Below are positions 58,409-64,000 of a stretch of 64,000 nt of DNA, piece after piece (position 1 is the first letter of the stretch; every line of letters begins with the position of its first letter). The notes under the pieces were generated by a model that did no database searches, was not told the origin of the DNA, and saw nothing but the letters and a program-made list of their open reading frames with translations. Where the stretch lies: NCBI RefSeq assembly GCF_000003855.2, contig NW_003101678.1:2700803-2764802 (forward strand), in the 5' to 3' direction. The translations under genes and the position numbers were made by a program. Source of the DNA: Blastomyces gilchristii SLH14081 (Eukaryota; Ascomycota; Eurotiomycetes; Onygenales; Ajellomycetaceae).

Positions 58409-60625
58409 ATGAAATTCTCACGATTCATTCCACGGTCACGAACCCCTGGTCTACCTCCGTACGGCGAGCAGGATCCTAATACATTCGAAAATGGCTACCG
58501 GCCATCACCACCCCCAGGCGCCATTACTCCTTATCTTGGACTACGATCTCGGTTATCACAAATTTGGTTCAACCGATGGACCATACTGTTGTTGCTTATT
58601 CTCGCTCGGGTACTCATTGCCATCGGCTCACTGGATGGGAACCTGACCTCCGCAAAGAGAGAAGCCTTATCTGCTTGCTCAAGCGTGGAATCCGTGGGCA
58701 GCGCTATGGCCTCAATGCCTCATTATATGTCAAGGGGTGTAAATGAACTGACCGCGTCAGGCGTTGAGAAAGCGGTTAACGGACTTATGTCGATGCTAGA
58801 ACTTACTATTACCGGAGTTGAAGAAATATTTGTTTTCTTCGTCAACGTCATGACCTCAACATACGTCTGCCTTATCACGCTGGTTGTTGCTGGAATGATG
58901 AATGCTGCCATCGAGGTTCTGAAAAAGGCAACTGAGTTCCTTGATGATATAGTTGGTAAGATCGGAGAGGGAATCAGCGATGGAGTCGATTTCGTAGAGA
59001 ATGCACTTAACGGCTTTCGGAATACCATCAACCTTTTGGGCGCCGATATTCCTAAAGTCGACCTCAGTGGGCCCATCAAGGAGCTAGAAGATTTGTCACT
59101 ACCAGACTCTTTGACTGATGACCTAGATAAGTTGAAAGAAAAAATCCCGAATTTTGAGGAGGTCAACAATTTTACAAACAATGCCCTCCGCACGCCATTC
59201 GAACTTGTGAAAAAACTCATCAGAGACGAAATCGACGAATATAAATTTGACCGCTCCGTATTCCCAGTACCCCCGAAGGAGCAGCTCAGCTTTTGCAATG
59301 ACGACGATGGTATCCATTCATTCTTCAACAAATTGGCGTCATTTATAGGAACGGCCAAGAAAATATTCATTGGCGTATTAGTGGTCGGCGCGATACTGGT
59401 CTGCGTCCCAATGGCGTATCGTGAAATACGAGCCTGGCACGGTATGAAAGAACGATCATCCTTGGTGCGAAGAGATGCTCATGACCCTATGGATGTCGTC
59501 TACATCGTTTCGCGACCCTTCGCCTCAACAGCTGGCCTAAAAGCCGCAAGCCGGTTCAGTGCACCCCGTAGGCAGGTGCTTGTGCGATGGATCGTTGCCT
59601 ACGTAACCTCTCCACCAGCACTTTTCCTACTCTCCCTAGGTGTTGCCGGACTCTTCTCATGCGCCTGCCAAGCCATTCTCCTGAGGGCCGTGAAAAATGA
59701 AGTTCCCGGCCTCACAGACCACGTCAGCAAGTTTGCTGAGAAAGTCGTTTTTGCCCTTAATAATGCCTCCGAACAGTGGGCTATCGGCACCAACCGCGTC
59801 ATCGACGATACGAACAACGATATTAACCAAAAGGTCTTTGGTTGGGTAAACCAAACCACAGGGTCAGTTAACAATACCCTCAACATCTTCGTCGACGAAA
59901 CCAGCAACCTCCTCAATAGAACCTTTGGTGGCACGATCCTCTACGAACCAATCAAGGACGTCCTGCACTGCCTCATTGGCCTGAAGATCGAGGGAATTCA
60001 GAAGGGTCTGACTTGGGTATCTGAACATGCCCACGTGGATTTCCCCAACATGCCCAAGGACACTTTTTCCCTAGGTGCCATCGAGAAGCTCGCCGGGGAC
60101 AATGATTCAACCGCAGACAGTTTCATCGCGAACCCGGGCGATAAGACTGCCGACAAGATCGGAGAGGTGGTCCAGCGCGTCACAGACTCTGTAGAATCTG
60201 GCATCCGAACCGAAGCCATCATATCCGGTGTCATCATATCCATATGGTTTGCCGTTCTTCTGATGGCGATCATTCGAGCACTTACGCTCTGGTTCGGCCC
60301 TGACAAGACCCGCGGCGACGGAAATGGTGACTCTGAATTCCCCCACCCTGACACCTTGCCCAGAGACGCGGCGGGTTTCAGTGACATTCCTCTTGCAACT
60401 CCAACCCATGTTCATCCTGGAATGGTAGATAGATCTGCACCGGTATGCAGCACAAGGCACGACTCTCCTGGACAAGGCTTCAATCGGGCTCATGATGCAG
60501 AGGATTATTATCAGGAGCAGAAGCTGGGGTTTGCGGGCCAGCGGGAGTTGAGAAGGGATGGTGGAGGCCATTCGCGTGAGAGCAGCTATGGGGAGGTTGA
60601 GTATGTGAATGATGTCAAGAGATGA
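58409..60625 (+). CDS. PRM1: Plasma membrane fusion protein PRM1
   Basis: Prm1 is a multi-pass membrane protein that promotes plasma-membrane merger during mating and, in filamentous fungi, hyphal or germling fusion. Single exon, 738 aa. The frame continues eight codons upstream only to a TTG, and ATG 58409 (MKFSRFIPRSRTPGLP) is the natural start. Hydrophobic segments lie near residues 59-78 (WTILLLLILARVLIAIGSL), 140-170, 320-340, 395-425 and 612-635. They enclose two large extracytoplasmic loops rich in Asn and amphipathic helices. These include NQTTGSVNNTL and other potential N-glycosylation sites (NNT, NRT). A Cys-containing stretch (SCACQ) and the C-terminal charged tail fit the family. 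Length and layout match fungal Prm1. No truncation is seen. Confidence 0.93.
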   Translation: MKFSRFIPRSRTPGLPPYGEQDPNTFENGYRPSPPPGAITPYLGLRSRLSQIWFNRWTILLLLILARVLIAIGSLDGNLTSAKREALSACSSVESVGSAMASMPHYMSRGVNELTASGVEKAVNGLMSMLELTITGVEEIFVFFVNVMTSTYVCLITLVVAGMMNAAIEVLKKATEFLDDIVGKIGEGISDGVDFVENALNGFRNTINLLGADIPKVDLSGPIKELEDLSLPDSLTDDLDKLKEKIPNFEEVNNFTNNALRTPFELVKKLIRDEIDEYKFDRSVFPVPPKEQLSFCNDDDGIHSFFNKLASFIGTAKKIFIGVLVVGAILVCVPMAYREIRAWHGMKERSSLVRRDAHDPMDVVYIVSRPFASTAGLKAASRFSAPRRQVLVRWIVAYVTSPPALFLLSLGVAGLFSCACQAILLRAVKNEVPGLTDHVSKFAEKVVFALNNASEQWAIGTNRVIDDTNNDINQKVFGWVNQTTGSVNNTLNIFVDETSNLLNRTFGGTILYEPIKDVLHCLIGLKIEGIQKGLTWVSEHAHVDFPNMPKDTFSLGAIEKLAGDNDSTADSFIANPGDKTADKIGEVVQRVTDSVESGIRTEAIISGVIISIWFAVLLMAIIRALTLWFGPDKTRGDGNGDSEFPHPDTLPRDAAGFSDIPLATPTHVHPGMVDRSAPVCSTRHDSPGQGFNRAHDAEDYYQEQKLGFAGQRELRRDGGGHSRESSYGEVEYVNDVKR

Positions 60626-60947
60626 AGCCATCTCCGTATTTTCAGATTTATTTATTTTCTTTTTCTTTTCCGTGTGGTTGGTTCTTTTCTTTTTGAAATA
60701 TTTTTAAGAGCATGTAAACTTGCATATGTAGATATCGGCGTCTCTCTCTTTTTGTAAAGCATTATTCTACCCGCTCTTCCTCATTCTCCCTGACTTCTAC
60801 GAAGTAATCATCTAAATATCGAACAAATCTACCCTCGATGTCCCCTTCCCCCTTTACTTATTACTATTTGAAGCGATAGGCGGCATCCTCCAGCGAAGTT
60901 TTTCTTCTTTGCTTTTCGCACGCGCACACACCCCTTCTCTCTCCCCT

Positions 60948-60978
<31 letters not shown>

Positions 60979-61846
60979 TTTTTTTGAAATCATTTGGGTA
61001 CCCCATGATCTTGTTATGATGCACTATGCATTGACAATGGTGGGAGACTGGGAGCCCGCTACATAACTGTCCATCCAAAGGCTTTTCCAGCCTCCCTTCT
61101 TACTACGCCTCTTCTTCCTACACTTCTACACTTCTGCACTTCAACAGAAAACATCCTTTCACCTCCTCAGGATGAACACCATTGCCCGATATGTTTATTT
61201 TTGGTTTTCTCAACTCTCTATACTGAAAGGGTTTTATCGCGGCCGCACAGGAGAGGACTCCTATATTTGATGGGCCAGGATGGGTTTTGTTGTTATCTTG
61301 TAGGAGCTAGCTACATAGAAGAAAAAAAATATATAAAAAATGAAAAATGAAAAATGTAGTCTACATCTCTTTTTTGTCCTTCGTTGTATTTATTTTTCGA
61401 TTTTAGGTCTTGAAGGGGTTTGCTCTTGTTGTGCCATCCATGGTCATATAATTAATTTATAATTTGGGGAATATATATAGGCTAAAATAAAAACATTTGA
61501 CACTGCGTTTACATGTACAGAACATTCCAAAGCCGTAAAACCAGCCCCCTTGCTAATAAATCACAACATATACAGAGTCCAAATCTACCCATCCCGCCCC
61601 GGCGGGCACCTACCCCCCTTCCCACCCCCGAGATTGTAAGGAAGACGATACCGCTCCCTGCACGACTGGCGTTGGAGTAGGCGAAGGGGATAGCGGCCAC
61701 CCCTCTTCCTTTCCCCCATCACCCTGCGTTGAGATTGAGCCAAAATGGCTCCTATTCGTCGGCGACGGCGGCGCCAGCTTCGAGTGGGGAGACGCCTGTT
61801 AGAGGAACTAGAATGTATCGCCATCGCCCCGTTCGACGACTGGTCC
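60626..61846. other. Intergenic between convergent PRM1 and PTH11-like genes
   Basis: The PRM1 3' UTR is T-rich. A TC repeat followed by poly-T lies at about 60949-60984. The remaining sequence is ordinary. ORFs at 61509-61824 are shadows near the PTH11-like 3' end. Confidence 0.55.
60949..60984. repeat. (TC)n followed by poly(T)
   Basis: About ten TC units run into a T run of about 16, in the 3' flank of PRM1. Confidence 0.9.
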
Positions 61847-63438
61847 TCAGGAATATATATAGTTTTGTCCCGTGCGGAACAAGGTCGAAACCTTCGTGTC
61901 GTACTCGAAGCGCCGCAGCTCTGCCTCGCTGTCGTCGCTGCGCCTTAATGGAGGTAGGGAGTCCAGTGGGTGGGACTGGGGATCATTGCTGGATGCAACT
62001 TGAGATCCTTTCCAGCTGCCTGCGAGCGGGGTGGTTGAGGTTTGAAGACTTGAGGCGTGTGGTAGCTGGTTAGAGGACGTGGGATATGGTGTCCTCCGTG
62101 TTTCCCACCATCGGGGAAATAGTCGTGCAATAAGCGATTTTAATGCTGGGGTTGCTGCGGCCCAGATTGCACAGTTTGTTTCTATGTTGGCGTATGTGTA
62201 TTTGGTATCGTATATTTGTTCCCTGGGGGTTTTGGAAAAGTTCTCAACGACTATTACAGCGCGTACGATTGAAAAGGCTGTCACACTAGCGGAAGAAAGG
62301 TAAGAAGAGGTAACGAGTTAGCTGATTTTGATTTCTGGAATTGCATAGTGGTTTAAGAAAGGGACCACTGTGGGAATTTGTCACTGAGGCAAAATGATTC
62401 AGCAGTTGGGGTCAGTCGGGTAAGAAGGATAACATACACAGCTCCAATGCTCAAATACAATCACAACCATAAATTTCTGCCTCCTTGTCATGTTTATCCC
62501 CCATACGATAGCTGATGGAATAGACAAAAGCCAGGCATCCAGGATTATTGTAATCAGTGCCATTGTTAGAAAAAAGCCTCTCTGCGGGAGACAAGTTCCC
62601 CCCTTGACCAGCTTTCCATCTTTCATCCCATTTTCATCAGCCCCAGCAGCTTGCTGAGCATTACGATCCATTTCCTCCGAATCCCAAGCATACTGTACAG
62701 GTCTGCACTGGAATATATTGGCAAGGAAGATAGCGATCCCCGCGCAAAGGTTGACAACGAACAAGATACGAAGCGTTAGTACGACGTACTTGAGAAGGCC
62801 TCTCAGACTGAGGATGAAAGCAAAGATAGATGCCCTCACGCAGGTGAGAATAGGAAAATAGAGGAGCTGATTTGCAAGGTTGTACTGCTTGCCCTTAATG
62901 GTGTATGGGACGCGCCCTGGTGGAAAATATTCAGGTGGATACCCCTGCTTGGTGTGAATCGTATCTATACCTGCAAGTTAGAGGGACGATAGAATCTGAT
63001 CTGGGGCCTGTAAACGGAAAAAAAGAAAAGGAGGAGAGAGAAGCAGCAGAGGAGAGCCATAGGCAAAGCATGACTTACACCCCAACTGGTCGCACACATC
63101 CCTATCGCTAGAACCTAGATTTTCTTCAGTTAGATGGTGAAAAGTCATTCTTTCTTGGGATGGGAAAGGTTTCCATCCATACCACTGCAATTATCACAAA
63201 CACATCATCTATCGGCAATATCACATAAGTATTAGTTTGTCAGAAATATGCATAATAGCGACTGAGGGCCAACTATATAGAGAGAATGAATGGGTTTGCT
63301 TTGTATTTGGGCGCACTCACCCCATCCCCAATTCTTCAACAAATACCTGGAGAAAATGCGCAATGCGAACAGGGCAAGGCTTATGGCTGAAAAGACCGTG
63401 ATTACCACCAAAGCTTGCACATGGCTTTCTGGAGCCAT
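61847..63438 (-). pseudogene. PTH11/SAT4-type integral membrane protein with a single-base frameshift
   Basis: Fungal rhodopsin-fold/PTH11-like proteins are seven-pass membrane proteins, some acting as receptors. Exons in gene order are 63438-63321, 63208-63183 (26 nt), 63114-63081 (34 nt), 62970-62438 and 62285-61847. They encode MAPESHVQALVVITV..., NWGWDDVFVIIAV, LAIGMCATSWGIDTIHTKQG, several membrane helices and the conserved ending YTYANIETNCAIW. All junctions fit except one. In exon 4 the frame reads MVVIVFEHWSC, whereas removing one T from the run at 62453-62455 gives MVVIV-LSIGAV and joins the last exon in phase 2. As it stands translation would stop shortly after the splice. Total exon length is 1150 nt, one more than a multiple of three. 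Either a recent disabling mutation or a base-call error. Confidence 0.75.
62453..62455 (-). other. Frameshift site (extra base in a T run) in the PTH11-like gene
   Basis: On the minus strand the run reads GTATTTGAG. Two T's instead of three would restore the frame that is open downstream and supported by the following splice donor (GTATGT) and last exon. Confidence 0.65.
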
Positions 63439-64000
63439 GTTCTTCCAATAAACAGCCTGTCAAGTCACGAGAAGAGAACGCGAGAGCGCGCTTCCCCCTA
63501 TGAAATCGTGGCGACTTCGAATCTCGATAAGGCGGCCGTGGCGAAGTTGCTCGAATCCCAGAGGGGAGAGAGTGCTTAAAATCCAGAATAATGCAGTACT
63601 AATACATGGAAGGCAACAAAAACCAGAACGACATCGTCAGTTGGGATATGTAGACATTGGGAGTCGAAGATTTTGCCCACGGCAAAATCTCTATGGACAG
63701 CAAGCACACTCGTGTATGCCAGAAGAGAGCAGCAGTTTTCCCAGAGATAAAGACAGAGAAACAGAGAGAGAAGCTTGAGCCACCCCCGCCAATTCGATGC
63801 AGGGTGGGTTGGTAGAAGTGTAAAAGTCTGGCGGAGTTGGTGTATCCAGCTGCTTGTCTCCCCAGGTTTGCGGTCTAAACACCCCCTAGCGATAAAGACC
63901 GGGCGGGCTTGGTTGCAGAGTGCAAACCCGTACGGAGTAGTATGGACGACTATGGTATGGATACTGCACTAAAATAAGTTGATATCATACTATGCGAATG
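63439..64000. other. Upstream region of the PTH11-like gene to window end
   Basis: No gene recognised. A B-box-like CTCGAATCCC occurs near 63551 but no tRNA cloverleaf can be drawn around it. A TACGGAGTA palindrome core lies near 63931. Confidence 0.5.

Noticed and set aside
63500..63560. Possible tRNA (CTCGAATCCC near 63551)
   Set aside because: No cloverleaf with a 7-bp acceptor stem could be found.

Overview
This 64 kb window is nuclear DNA of a filamentous ascomycete. Genes carry several short introns (about 55-150 bp, GTATGT/GTAAGT donors, CTAAC-type branch sites). The gene set includes a Nup98-Nup96 precursor, FacA, PRM1, a Mug190-like tether, a PTH11/SAT4-type membrane protein and a pol-iota-like polymerase. 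Intergenic regions are long and full of homopolymers, microsatellites and a dispersed palindrome GTACGGAGTAC. Together these fit Eurotiomycetes, plausibly Onygenales. The species cannot be fixed from sequence alone. No tRNA, rRNA, CRISPR array or intact transposon was recognised.

Layout. 0-3.4 kb: 3' end of an acidic, serine-rich protein gene, then the 51 kDa subunit of complex I (three exons). 4.4-11.7 kb: the minus-strand Nup98-Nup96 precursor, seven exons, 1999 codons, with an HF|T self-cleavage site. 12.8-15.3 kb: minus-strand acetyl-CoA synthetase, six exons. 15.3-21.9 kb: gene-poor, with a tandem array of small hairpins, a strong inverted repeat and an AT-rich block. 21.9-28 kb: divergent pair of GET2-like (minus) and Mug190-like SMP/C2 (plus) genes. 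28-31 kb: homopolymer-laden block that looks like poor or artefactual sequence. 31-32.6 kb: minus-strand disordered protein carrying both PP1-docking motifs (SILK and RVxF). 35.9-38.7 kb: Y-family DNA polymerase, iota-like. 41.5-44.2 kb: membrane-anchored ADAM metalloprotease. 46.2-47.0 kb: centrin (minus). 50.1-51.7 kb: Mgs1/WRNIP1 AAA+ ATPase (minus), divergent from a nine-exon kynurenine-aminotransferase-like gene at 52.2-54.05 kb. 54.6-56.7 kb: triple-KH RNA-binding protein. 58.4-60.6 kb: PRM1. 61.8-63.4 kb: PTH11-like protein whose exons fit perfectly except for one extra base.

Functional links are loose, as expected for fungal chromosomes. The polymerase and Mgs1 both carry ubiquitin-binding-type zinc fingers and act at stalled forks. 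GET2 and the Mug190-like protein are divergent ER-membrane genes. Complex I and acetyl-CoA synthetase belong to central metabolism. Exon coordinates were derived by eye from splice consensus and frame continuity. Every multi-exon model closes in frame except the PTH11-like gene.

The most unusual observations are the hairpin array at 19.06-19.37 kb, where the arms differ between units but stay complementary, the PP1-docking protein, and the single-base frameshift in the PTH11-like gene.
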